A DNA stretch of 8,124 bases from Kordiimonadaceae bacterium (GCA_016763495.1 JAESTR010000211.1:1-8124); one strand, 5' to 3'; shown: positions 1 through 7,012, counted from the stretch's first letter. Translations and numbers: made by a program. Notes: generated by a model not told the origin, from the letters alone.

Positions 1-1414
1 GGGGAGTCAGGAAGCTTGTCTGCAAGTTCATTGCCATCATAACACCCAGCCATATGGGGCCATAGCTGCCTTCCATGGCAAGCAGAGCGGGCGCAACCAC
101 CGGGACCACAACGAAGGTTATCTCGATAAAGTCGAGAAGGAACCCGAGTACAAACATCAATAACATCACCAGCAATATCGCTGTGAACTGTCCGCCGGGC
201 AGGCCGTGCAGCATGTCAGCGATGATATCGTCACCACCAAACCCTCGGAAAATGAGGGAGAAGAGGCTGGCACCGATAAGAATGGCATATATCATCGTCG
301 TTATTTGCAATGTAGAGCGCATAGCCTCGCTAAGCACGCCGATTTTGTGGGTAGCCCACAGGGCTTTGGCCAGACCAAGCACAAATATGAAAGTACAAAA
401 AACAGCAGCATAGTAGGCGAGCTGGTCACCAAAAGGCACAATGGCACGGTTGAGGCGTAGGTCTGCAAAATTGGATAGGGTTAAAAGAATAATCAGCATG
501 CCGATAGTGATAAAAACATAATACCGGTTTTTAGTACTTATCCGTGCTGTCCCTAATAATATAGCGCCCACTGCGCCGACGGCGGCGGCTTCTGTTGGCG
601 TTGCAATACCGGACAAGATTGAGCCGAGTACTGCAATGATAAGGGCAAGTGGCGGTGTTAGTGCCAGCAGCAGTTTGCCGTAAAATTTACGGTCTAGTTT
701 TTCCCCTTCTTCACGCGGGATTGCCGGGCTGCTTTCAGGCTTTAAAAACGCGATTAATATTTGGTAGAGGATATATAGTGTCACCAAGGCTAAGCCGGGA
801 ATTAAGGCGCCAGCAAACAATTCGCCTGCGCTCATTGGAACTGGTGAGAATGAGCCACTATTCAGCTGTGCCTGCTGCCAAGAGGATGACATCACATCTG
901 CTAGCAAGATCAGTACGATTGAGGGCGGTATGATTTGGCCAAGCGTGCCCGCTGCGGCAATCGACCCTGTGGCCAGCGACACGTCATAACCGCGGCGCAT
1001 CATTGTAGGCAGGGCAAGAAGGCCCATTGTAACCACAGTAGCGCCCACGATGCCTGTAGAAGCCGCAAGCAGCGCACCCACGATGGTAACTGAAATGCCT
1101 AGCCCTCCGGGGAGAGAACCAAATAATTTGCCCATGCTTTCCAGCAGGTCTTCAGCAACATTTGATTTTTCAAGCACCACCCCCATCGCGACAAACAAAG
1201 GCACTGCAAAAAGTAGCTCGTTGCGAATAACGCTGCCAAACAGGCGGTTTGGTAGGATTTCCAAAAACGATATATCTAGTACACCTAAAGCGTTGCCTAT
1301 GAGCCCAAACAAAAGCCCAACACCGCCAAGCGTGAAGGCAACAGGGAAGCCTGTCATCAACAAACCAACAAGTACAGCGAACATGCTGAAGATGAGTATT
1401 ACAGACATATCCAT
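1..1414 (-). CDS. dctM: TRAP transporter large permease (DctM), C-terminus cut by the window edge
   Basis: This is the large membrane subunit of a tripartite ATP-independent periplasmic (TRAP) transporter, the part that carries out ion-coupled solute import through the inner membrane. The frame is open for 471 codons from the ATG at 1412-1414 to the left edge. It ends in NLQTSFLTP, a block that in this family lies near the C-terminus, so only a short tail should be missing. Hallmark motifs are TGFPVAFTLG (residues 21-30), QIIPPSIVL (160-168), GIATPTEAAAVGA (269-281) and FLLDFIEI (about 425-432). Nearly the whole chain is hydrophobic helices. Compared with the roughly 425-residue standard form it has an extra segment at about 297-357 with two more apparent membrane helices, and a short insertion near 175-195. 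It resembles the FcbT3-type (COG4664) large subunits. It starts 4 bp after dctQ without a clear Shine-Dalgarno, so translational coupling is likely; the ATG at codon 3 is an alternative start. The substrate cannot be read from this subunit. Confidence 0.93.
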   Translation of the reverse strand, partial: MDMSVILIFSMFAVLVGLLMTGFPVAFTLGGVGLLFGLIGNALGVLDISFLEILPNRLFGSVIRNELLFAVPLFVAMGVVLEKSNVAEDLLESMGKLFGSLPGGLGISVTIVGALLAASTGIVGATVVTMGLLALPTMMRRGYDVSLATGSIAAAGTLGQIIPPSIVLILLADVMSSSWQQAQLNSGSFSPVPMSAGELFAGALIPGLALVTLYILYQILIAFLKPESSPAIPREEGEKLDRKFYGKLLLALTPPLALIIAVLGSILSGIATPTEAAAVGAVGAILLGTARISTKNRYYVFITIGMLIILLTLSNFADLRLNRAIVPFGDQLAYYAAVFCTFIFVLGLAKALWATHKIGVLSEAMRSTLQITTMIYAILIGASLFSLIFRGFGGDDIIADMLHGLPGGQFTAILLVMLLMFVLGFLLDFIEITFVVVPVVAPALLAMEGSYGPIWLGVMMAMNLQTSFLTP

Positions 1415-1418
1415 GAGC

Positions 1419-1919
1419 TTAAGCCGATTTCATCGTTTTAAAATTACGGAGGAGGGAGGACACAACATGCAATGCCATCGTAAGGGGAAACAGTAGCAAT
1501 GTGGTTTTAAGGATATAAACAATCGGAAGCCCGCTCGTTTCCACACTGGTTTCCCAAATGCGCCAGCTGTCGAGTGCATATGGCAGGCTGGTGATGGTGA
1601 ACAGCGCAAGGAACGGTATCATCAAGAAAATTGTACCGTAGAAGTTAACTAGCGCTTTTCGTTTTTCCGTGAATTCACCGTAGAAGAGGTCTACGCGCAC
1701 ATGGCCATTTACATAGGCAGTGTATCCCGCGCCACCCAAAAACAGGATGGCATTAAAATACTGTAGGCTTTCTTGCAATTGGATAGAACCAGTGCGGAAA
1801 ACATAGACCATCAGTACTACAGAAAATTGCGCAAGAATGAGAATAAGAGGCGAAATGGAAAGCACCTTGCCGCTGGCCTCAAGTGCCTTATCACAAAAAT
1901 CTATTACAGTTGATTGCAT
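1419..1919 (-). CDS. dctQ: TRAP transporter small permease (DctQ)
   Basis: This is the small membrane subunit of the TRAP transporter, which pairs with DctM to form the inner-membrane translocator. It has 166 residues, a normal length for DctQ, with four predicted membrane helices at about 22-41, 51-70, 90-111 and 132-154. The conserved GHVRVDLFY stretch (72-80) lies after helix 2, and a WxxWETSVETSGLP-like block (residues 119-131) precedes helix 4. Both are typical of the small subunits that partner TakP/FcbT-type binding proteins (COG4665). The ATG lies 6 bp after the dctP stop and the next gene, dctM, begins 4 bp after its own stop. The three genes are therefore almost certainly one transcript. 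No strong ribosome binding site is visible, which fits coupling to the upstream gene. Confidence 0.93.
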   Translation of the reverse strand: MQSTVIDFCDKALEASGKVLSISPLILILAQFSVVLMVYVFRTGSIQLQESLQYFNAILFLGGAGYTAYVNGHVRVDLFYGEFTEKRKALVNFYGTIFLMIPFLALFTITSLPYALDSWRIWETSVETSGLPIVYILKTTLLLFPLTMALHVVSSLLRNFKTMKSA

Positions 1920-1925
1920 CGTAAG

Positions 1926-3092
1926 TTACAGTGAGGCCAAGCTGCGAGCATGCATGAAGGCTTGCTCTGATACTTCACCCCAGCGCATGCTGGATTGGCG
2001 TGCTGCACTGAAGCTGTCAAATATTCTTTTTGTGAGAGGGTCAGCTTTGGCAGTGTCTGCTAATACTTCAGCTGATACTTCAGCAAGTTTCTTTAAGATA
2101 CTGTCATTAAAGCGATTTAGGGAAACCTTGTGCTCGTTAACAAGTGTGTCGAGTGCCCTGCCATTGTTAGCATTAAACTCTGCTAACATCGTTTCATTCT
2201 CAGCGGCAGCAGCGTGTGAAATAATGGCTTTGTCTTGTTCTGAAAGTTCTTCCCACAAGTCTTTGTTCAAGCCCATACCTAACATTGTGCCAGGCTCATG
2301 GATGCCGGGATAATAATATTTTTTGACGATGGTGTGGAAGCCAAACGCGAGATCGTTCCACGGTCCGACCCATTCTGTGGCATCGATATTACCTTGGCTG
2401 AGCGCTTGGAAGATTTCCCCGCCTTGTTTTGTAACAGGCGTAGCGCCCACACGTCTCATCACTTCACCGCCCAGACCAGGCATGCGAATGCGTAGGCCTT
2501 GAAAGTCTTCGATGCTGTTGATGTCTTTGTTAAACCATCCGCCCATTTGCGTGCCAGTATTCCCTGCCATGAAGGGCTTGATGTTAAACTTACCAGAAAG
2601 CTCGTCCCACAGTTCCTGACCGCCACCAAAGCGGATCCATGCGTTCATCTCGCCAGCCGTTAGGCCCATAGGTACCGCTGCGAAGAAGTTGAAAGCAGGT
2701 GACATACCTTGCCAGTAATATTCAGCCCCATGATACATGTCAGCCTTGCCTTGGCTAACGGCATCAAATCCTTCAAGCGCGCCAACAAGTTCACCAGCCG
2801 CATATACTTTCACTGTGATGCGGCCATCTGAAAGGGCTTCAATGCGTTTGGCCAAGCGTTCAGCGCCTGTGCCCATGCCGGGAAAGTTTTTTGGCCAACT
2901 GGTAACCATTTTAAGTCGACGTGTTTTGCCCACAAGAGCCGCCGAGGACGCATTTTGATCAGAGGATTGGCCACTACACGCCGTTACAACAGCGGCTGCT
3001 CCTGCTATGCCAGCACTACGCAATAGGTTACGTCTGGAAATGGCGGCCTTTTCAAGCTGTGTTTTAGCTTTGTTTAATTTTTGATGAGCCAC
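1926..3092 (-). CDS. dctP: TRAP transporter substrate-binding protein, TakP/FcbT1 type, Tat lipoprotein signal
   Basis: This is the extracytoplasmic binding protein that captures substrate and delivers it to DctQM. It has 388 residues. The start is GTG at 3090-3092; an AGGGGA Shine-Dalgarno about 8 bases upstream supports it, and no ATG lies before the signal sequence. The N-terminus has a twin-arginine motif S-R-R-N-L-L (residues 19-24), a hydrophobic stretch, then the lipobox V-T-A-C with C39, so it looks like a Tat-exported, membrane-anchored lipoprotein. The mature part has the family blocks MVTSWPKNFPGMGTGAERLA (62-81), GNTGTQMGGWF (177-187), LRIRMPGLGGEV (200-211) and IDATEWVGPWND (236-247). 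By analogy with the 2-oxoacid-binding TakP of Rhodobacter, Q182, R203, E240 and W241 are the likely ligand and sodium contacts; this is motif-based inference. TakP (2-oxoacids), FcbT1 (chlorobenzoate) and mannitol-type proteins share this family, so a 2-oxoacid or other small organic acid is plausible but unproven. Confidence 0.93.
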   Translation of the reverse strand: MAHQKLNKAKTQLEKAAISRRNLLRSAGIAGAAAVVTACSGQSSDQNASSAALVGKTRRLKMVTSWPKNFPGMGTGAERLAKRIEALSDGRITVKVYAAGELVGALEGFDAVSQGKADMYHGAEYYWQGMSPAFNFFAAVPMGLTAGEMNAWIRFGGGQELWDELSGKFNIKPFMAGNTGTQMGGWFNKDINSIEDFQGLRIRMPGLGGEVMRRVGATPVTKQGGEIFQALSQGNIDATEWVGPWNDLAFGFHTIVKKYYYPGIHEPGTMLGMGLNKDLWEELSEQDKAIISHAAAAENETMLAEFNANNGRALDTLVNEHKVSLNRFNDSILKKLAEVSAEVLADTAKADPLTKRIFDSFSAARQSSMRWGEVSEQAFMHARSLASL

Positions 3093-3113
3093 GCCTAATT
3101 CCCCTGATGCCGA

Positions 3114-3123
3114 ACTATATAGT
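3114..3123. repeat. 10-bp perfect palindrome in the dctP leader
   Basis: ACTATATAGT is a perfect palindrome lying just downstream of the predicted dctP transcription start and about 22 bases before the GTG start codon. It is nested between CGAA and TTCG (3111-3114 and 3127-3130), which could pair in the leader RNA just before the Shine-Dalgarno. It could be an operator half-site or part of a small leader hairpin. A 10-bp AT-rich palindrome can also occur by chance, so no function is claimed. Confidence 0.3.
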
Positions 3124-3139
3124 CGATTCGTTGGCGCTC

Positions 3140-3167
3140 AGTATAGGCAGCGGGCGGCTGGTAGCAA
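3140..3167 (-). promoter_or_regulatory. Candidate sigma70 promoter of the TRAP operon
   Basis: Read on the minus strand, TTGCTA (3162-3167, 4 of 6 to TTGACA) and TATACT (3140-3145, 5 of 6 to TATAAT) are separated by 16 bases. The implied start of transcription is near 3133, giving a leader of about 40 bases to the dctP GTG. The pair sits in the only non-coding gap (3093-3177) between bpt and dctP, where an operon promoter is expected. No intrinsic terminator for bpt is visible in this gap, so some read-through from bpt is possible. Confidence 0.5.
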
Positions 3168-3177
3168 GGGCTTGATG

Positions 3178-3915
3178 TTAAATAGTTTCAGAAGGTTGAT
3201 CACTATCTTGCCAGCCTCCTGGGCCAAGCTTTTCAAGTGGTGTAAATTTACCTTTATAACTCATTTTTTTGCTACCTTTAACCCAATACCCTAGATAGAC
3301 ATGATGCTTCGCAGCATGCTTTGCACGGGCGATGTGATCGAGTATAATATAAGTACCAAGGCTGCGTTTGTTTTCACTCGGCGCAAAATAGCTATAGATC
3401 ATAGATAAACCGTCTGTTAGCTCGTCTGTTAAAGCAACGGCCATCAAGTGACTATCAATCACTCTCCGATATTCTACAAGTATTGTAGTAACCGGACTTG
3501 CTTCAACCATATCTCTATATTCTTCGATACTCATGTCAGCCATCGATCCGCCTTTGTGGCGGGAGTTCAGATAGTCTTTGAGTAGGTCATATTGTTCATC
3601 GGTTACTTGGGGCGGGCAGATTTGTGCAAGCAAGTCAGTGTTGGCTTTCGCAACTCGTTTTTGGGACTTTGACAGATTGAACTCTTGGGCGCGAACCCTG
3701 ACAGATATGCATTCAGAGCAATTTTCACATGCCGGTCGGTACACAACGGACTGGCTGCGCCTAAAACCAACACGGCCAAGCGCCTCGTTCAAGGAGGGGG
3801 CATCTGGCCCCGCTAATTCTGTGAAAACTTTTCGCTCGGTTTTACCTTTTAGGTAGGGGCAAGGCGAGGGGGCTGTGACATAGAATTTCGGAAACTGGAG
3901 CCCCTGGTCTGTCAT
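3178..3915 (-). CDS. bpt: Aspartate/glutamate leucyltransferase (bacterial N-end rule, Bpt/ATE family)
   Basis: This cytoplasmic enzyme transfers an amino acid (leucine in the bacterial Bpt branch) from aminoacyl-tRNA to the N-terminus of proteins beginning with Asp or Glu. That marks them for ClpS/ClpAP degradation. It has 245 residues, a normal length. The N-terminal block contains VTAPSPCPYLKGKTERKVFT (13-32) with C19, followed by RPACENCSECISVRV with C63, C66 and C69. These are the conserved family cysteines, which bind a metal or iron-sulfur cluster in studied ATE relatives. The C-terminal half has the GNAT-like core, including YSYFAP near 175 and HVYLGYWVKGSKKMSYKG near 204-221. The alphaproteobacterial proteins are often labelled arginyltransferase, and leucine specificity is assumed from the bacterial branch. 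The ATG is preceded by AGAGAG at good spacing, 18 bp after the SLC13-family gene, so the two are probably co-transcribed. Confidence 0.94.
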   Translation of the reverse strand: MTDQGLQFPKFYVTAPSPCPYLKGKTERKVFTELAGPDAPSLNEALGRVGFRRSQSVVYRPACENCSECISVRVRAQEFNLSKSQKRVAKANTDLLAQICPPQVTDEQYDLLKDYLNSRHKGGSMADMSIEEYRDMVEASPVTTILVEYRRVIDSHLMAVALTDELTDGLSMIYSYFAPSENKRSLGTYIILDHIARAKHAAKHHVYLGYWVKGSKKMSYKGKFTPLEKLGPGGWQDSDQPSETI

Positions 3916-3933
3916 CTTTGCTCTCTTTTGTGG

Positions 3934-5769
3934 TTACAACAAGTCATAGTACCACGGAACAAATATAGTAAAGGTTAACCACATGATAAAAATTAACGGC
4001 GTGCCGACTTTTAAGAAGTCTGAAAACTTATAATGGCCCGGCGCCATAACCAGTAAATTGGTTTGGTAGCTCATGGGGGTTGCAAAGCTGCAGTTTGCGC
4101 CAAAAATTACCGCGAGCAAAAACGGCATTGGGTCTATTTGTAACTCAGTGGCTATGGATACCGCGATGGGTGTAAAAAGCACCGCCGTCGCGTTGTTAGA
4201 CAAAACATTGGTTAGGAGTGCGACTAGCATAAAGAACGCTGATAATAGCACCCATACTGGTGCGTCAGACAAGAGTGTAATAACATTGTGTGCGAGCCAG
4301 CCAGCACCGCCAGTACTTTGCATGGCGGCACCAAGCGCAAGAGCCGCGCCGACTATAGTAAAAACACGCCGGTCGATGGCCCGTCCTGCTTGACGCACGT
4401 TCAAGCACCGCAGACCCATCATAAGGGCGGCACCAATAACGGCTGAAACTACAATTGGTAATATCTCAAATGCTGCGGTGAATACGATGCCGACGAATAC
4501 CATTAGGGCTCTGACCGCAAATTCTTTCATAGGCACATCAGTGGCGGACGATTCCATAAGCATGACATCGCGGTTGTCCCGTAGTGCAAGCATGTTCGTG
4601 CGACTGCCCATTAGCAACAGTACATCGCCAGCTTCAAGTCTTAGGGCAGACAGTGACGCCCTGATCATGCGGCTGCGGCGTTGTACGCCAAGAACAGTAC
4701 AGCCCGTTTCAGCCCGGAAACCTGTTTGCGCCAGCGTGCGGCCATCCATACGAGACGCAGGGGCTATTACAACCTCTGCAATAACGCGGCGCTCACCATA
4801 GCTTTCGCTGCTCTCATCTTCGCCTTCAGCGCTTGTGACAAGGTCAGGGGAGGCATTTAAAAGCTCTGTCATTACGCCGCGTGTGGCAGCTACCATCACA
4901 ATGTCACCTGTTTGCAAGGTAATATCATCGTATGGAGGCAAGAGCTTTTCATAGCCGCGTTGGATCATTCTGACAGTGACGTCTTTCAGGTCCGGGAACA
5001 TGCCTGCGATGGCTTTTTTGCCGACAAGATTATTGTCAAACCCGAGTTCCATTTGAAATAGAAATTGTTTTCCGCTTTTGCTAGCAAGCCTACTGGCCAG
5101 ACCTTTCCTATCGGTCAGCAGGCGAGGCATAATTAATGTTACATATAGCAAGCCCACTGACGCGAGCACTGCGCCCGGGATGGTGAAATCAAAAAAGTCT
5201 ACAGTGCCGCCGCCGGCTTTTTCATATGCGCCTATGGCTAGCAAGTTTGTGCTTGAGCCTATTTTGGTCATATTCCCGCCCAGGATCGCCGCAAAACTGA
5301 GCGGCATCATCACAACAGCAGACTGTTTACCGAGCTTATCCGCGACAGCAGCGAGTATCGGGATAAAAATAACCACCACAGGGGTGTTATTCATGATGGC
5401 AGAGACCAACATCACCAGTATTAGGCAAACCATGATCACCAATTTAGGCGATTGTTTACCAAAGGCTACAATCATACGGGCAGGGCCGTTAAGTGCCCCT
5501 GTTTGCACGAGGCCTTGTCCTACAACAAGCAGAGCCATAATGGTTATCAAAGCCGGGTCTGCAAATCCTTGTAACAAGTCACGTGACGTAAGCAAATTAT
5601 CGCCATTGGGACTCAGGAGTGGCATTGCCTCAAATATGAACAGCAAGATAGCAACTGTTGCAATGCTTGAGATTTCGAGCGGAATGCGATCATAGGCGTA
5701 AGCGATAATTGCCCCTACGACAACCGCAAAAGTCAGCCACATTTGAAGGGTCGGTTCTACCAATTCCAT
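3934..5769 (-). CDS. SLC13/DASS-family anion permease with two central RCK_C (TrkA-C) domains
   Basis: This inner-membrane permease of the divalent anion:sodium symporter family has 611 residues, the usual size for the form carrying RCK_C domains. The N-terminal membrane half (about 10-215) contains the hairpin blocks SAIMNNTPVVVIF (123-135) and KIGSSTNLLAIG (169-180). The C-terminal half (about 418-611) contains LTNVLSNNATAVLFTPI (519-535) and SFATPMSYQTNLLVMAPGHY (561-580). These are the two pseudo-symmetric substrate and sodium sites, with SSTN and SYQTN in place of the strict SNT motif. The loop between the halves holds two RCK_C domains (about 236-305 and 326-402), each with an LxxGD(I/V) strand, and a short acidic linker (about 314-325, GEDESSES). 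RCK_C domains are usually regulatory ligand sensors. Substrates in the family include sulfate and dicarboxylates, and the sequence does not settle which applies. The ATG has no strong Shine-Dalgarno; an upstream in-frame ATG is blocked by TAG. It leads a likely operon with bpt. Confidence 0.92.
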   Translation of the reverse strand: MELVEPTLQMWLTFAVVVGAIIAYAYDRIPLEISSIATVAILLFIFEAMPLLSPNGDNLLTSRDLLQGFADPALITIMALLVVGQGLVQTGALNGPARMIVAFGKQSPKLVIMVCLILVMLVSAIMNNTPVVVIFIPILAAVADKLGKQSAVVMMPLSFAAILGGNMTKIGSSTNLLAIGAYEKAGGGTVDFFDFTIPGAVLASVGLLYVTLIMPRLLTDRKGLASRLASKSGKQFLFQMELGFDNNLVGKKAIAGMFPDLKDVTVRMIQRGYEKLLPPYDDITLQTGDIVMVAATRGVMTELLNASPDLVTSAEGEDESSESYGERRVIAEVVIAPASRMDGRTLAQTGFRAETGCTVLGVQRRSRMIRASLSALRLEAGDVLLLMGSRTNMLALRDNRDVMLMESSATDVPMKEFAVRALMVFVGIVFTAAFEILPIVVSAVIGAALMMGLRCLNVRQAGRAIDRRVFTIVGAALALGAAMQSTGGAGWLAHNVITLLSDAPVWVLLSAFFMLVALLTNVLSNNATAVLFTPIAVSIATELQIDPMPFLLAVIFGANCSFATPMSYQTNLLVMAPGHYKFSDFLKVGTPLIFIMWLTFTIFVPWYYDLL

Positions 5770-5806
5770 ACTAATCTACTGCAGCCCCATATAGTATATA
5801 CCTAAA

Positions 5807-5947
5807 TCACTCACAGGCATCTGTGCGTGTCGTATTCTTCCCCACTAGTGTTAGTTTTACAATTTGCAGGATAAGGGAACAAGCATAAAGCCCTGAAAAA
5901 ACTGAAAAATATCCGGCGATGCCACCAGAAGCCTTGCTAACTGCCAT
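5807..5947 (-). CDS. Possible small membrane protein, 46 residues, unrecognised
   Basis: In the 188-bp gap between motB and the SLC13-family gene, the minus strand has an ATG (5945-5947) followed by 46 sense codons and TGA (5807-5809). It begins with MAVSKASGGIAGYF and ends with NTTRTDACE. Residues about 9-33 are hydrophobic (GIAGYFSVFSGLYACSLILQ and onward), consistent with one membrane helix, then a polar, basic-to-mixed tail. It starts 10 bp after the motB stop on the same strand, as an operon member would. Against it, the upstream bases are A/T-rich with no Shine-Dalgarno, so translation would depend on coupling to motB. By a simple estimate, an open run of this length has a chance of about one in ten in random sequence. 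I recognise no family. Confidence 0.35.
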   Translation of the reverse strand: MAVSKASGGIAGYFSVFSGLYACSLILQIVKLTLVGKNTTRTDACE

Positions 5948-5957
5948 TTTTTAATTT

Positions 5958-6863
5958 TTAATAACCAGGCGGTACAACGGGCGCTTCACGCAATATTAAA
6001 ATCGTGATGCGGCGGTTTTCGGTTTTCGAGGGTTGGTCGGGGTACAAAGGGTCTGTCCCTGCTTTGCCGACAACTTCAAAAAACCGGTCTTTCGATACAC
6101 CTGAGGTATCCAGTACCCGGCGCGCGGCATTGGCGCGAGTTGAGCTCAGTTCCCAGTTGGTCGAACCATCTTCTGCAACATAATTGCCGCCATCAGTATG
6201 TCCCTGAATAGTTATCCTGTTTGGCAGGTTTTGCACGCTGTCACCGATCTCTGTGATCATACGTATCGCATAATCATAAAGATCAGCAGAGCCTTTACGG
6301 AACATCGCGCGCCTGTCTTTGTCGATTATCTGAATTTTCATGCCGTCTTCAGTAATCTCCATAATCAACTGGTCTTTCATTTCTGAAAGAGTAGGGGATT
6401 GTTGTATGGCTAGGCGAAGTTGTTCCTGCATTTGCTCAAATGCTAAATCTTCTTGGTCTCTTATGCGCTGGGCGATGGTTTCTAGGTCTACGGAATTAGG
6501 GTCGCCACCACCTTGTGCATCCGCACCAGTTTCGTCACCTGACGTTGGGCCTGATTGTGGCGGGCCGGGTTCACTAATAACAACCACCGGTGATGGGTTC
6601 AGGCCGCTACTATCAGATGTGGTGGGGTTAATGGCATCTTGGCCACTGCGGCCAGAAATTGATGCAGTAGTCGGCGAGAAATAATCGGCTAGTCCCGCAA
6701 GTGTTTCAGGCGGTGCAACATTCAAAAGCCACATAAGCATGAAGAAGGCCATCATCGCTGTAGCAAAATCAGCGTACGCCACTTTCCAGGCGCCACCGTG
6801 GTGGGCCGCAGCTTGTACTTTAATCACCTTTTTGATGATTGGGCGAACTTGATCATCAGCCAT
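5958..6863 (-). CDS. motB: Flagellar motor stator protein MotB
   Basis: MotB forms the peptidoglycan-anchored part of the flagellar stator with MotA and carries the aspartate that conducts protons. Starting at the ATG at 6861-6863 it has 301 residues. The order is: a basic cytoplasmic head; AWKVAYADFATAMMAFFMLM (residues 25-44) with the critical D32 and the single membrane helix; a plug-like segment APPETLAGLADYF (50-62); a long Pro/Gly/Ser-rich periplasmic linker (about 63-125); a helical segment; and an OmpA-like peptidoglycan-binding domain with GHTDGG (221-226), NWELSSTRA (236-244) and ENRRITI near the end. A longer frame extends to a GTG at 6897-6899 (313 residues). The internal ATG is preferred because GGAG lies 9 bases upstream and because it places the aspartate at 32, as in E. 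coli. No motA is next to it; the upstream neighbour is divergent. Confidence 0.94.
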   Translation of the reverse strand: MADDQVRPIIKKVIKVQAAAHHGGAWKVAYADFATAMMAFFMLMWLLNVAPPETLAGLADYFSPTTASISGRSGQDAINPTTSDSSGLNPSPVVVISEPGPPQSGPTSGDETGADAQGGGDPNSVDLETIAQRIRDQEDLAFEQMQEQLRLAIQQSPTLSEMKDQLIMEITEDGMKIQIIDKDRRAMFRKGSADLYDYAIRMITEIGDSVQNLPNRITIQGHTDGGNYVAEDGSTNWELSSTRANAARRVLDTSGVSKDRFFEVVGKAGTDPLYPDQPSKTENRRITILILREAPVVPPGY

Positions 6864-6872
6864 TGTTACGGT

Positions 6873-6876
6873 CTCC
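6873..6876 (-). promoter_or_regulatory. Shine-Dalgarno that selects the motB ATG start
   Basis: Read on the minus strand this is GGAG, 9 bases before the ATG at 6861-6863. The alternative GTG at 6897-6899 has only a weak A-rich stretch upstream. This site is the main reason for calling the shorter MotB. Confidence 0.6.
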
Positions 6877-6926
6877 GGCGTGGGGGATTGATTCCGCACG
6901 AGAAATTTCTTTTATCAACAAGCATT

Positions 6927-6956
6927 AAGATAGTCTTCGTATGATAACTTTTACAA
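6927..6956 (-). promoter_or_regulatory. Candidate sigma70-like promoter for motB
   Basis: On the minus strand TTGTAA (6951-6956, 4 of 6 to TTGACA) and TATCTT (6927-6932, 4 of 6 to TATAAT) are 18 bases apart. The implied start is near 6920, about 57 bases before the preferred motB ATG and about 20 bases before the alternative GTG. I looked for a sigma54 (-24/-12 GG/GC) or sigma28 flagellar-type element and saw neither. Confidence 0.3.
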
Positions 6957-6978
6957 GCGAAATGTGCGTGATAGCAGA

Positions 6979-6995
6979 GGCCCTTACTCGGGGCC
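6979..6995. repeat. Short GC-rich inverted repeat in the divergent region
   Basis: GGCCC (6979-6983) and GGGCC (6991-6995) form a perfect 5-bp stem, extendable by one T-G wobble, with a 7-base spacer. No T-run follows on either strand, so it is not an intrinsic terminator. It lies between motB and the dehydrogenase gene, upstream of both, and could be an operator or a structural element. Confidence 0.3.
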
Positions 6996-7012
6996 ATTCA
7001 GATAATTCAGTA

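Noticed and set aside
1837..2313. A 158-codon plus-strand frame spanning the dctP/dctQ junction
   Set aside because: It is antisense to two well-supported TRAP genes, and its Ser/Ala-rich composition mirrors the opposite strand. No promoter or ribosome binding site supports it.
5078..5695. A 205-codon open frame on the plus strand opposite the SLC13-family gene
   Set aside because: It is antisense to a clearly real membrane protein gene, its translation is low-complexity Ser/Thr/Ile-rich with no motif, and it has no plausible neighbours. It is a shadow frame.
5789..5820. Possible promoter for the SLC13-family gene: minus-strand TATACT (5793-5798), within an ATATA/TATAT dyad
   Set aside because: The -10 matches 5 of 6, but at 16-18 base spacing the best -35 is ATGCCT (3 of 6), and the implied leader would be only about 17 bases. 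A promoter must lie nearby, but this one is not convincing.
5948..5957. A/T-rich tract after motB considered as a terminator
   Set aside because: There is no GC-rich stem in front of it; the run of A and T also leads directly into the candidate small ORF.
6900..6960. Search for CtrA (TTAA-N7-TTAA), sigma54 or sigma28 elements upstream of motB
   Set aside because: A single TTAA occurs, but the second half is missing at the right spacing, and no GG/GC -24/-12 pair or GCCGATAA is present.
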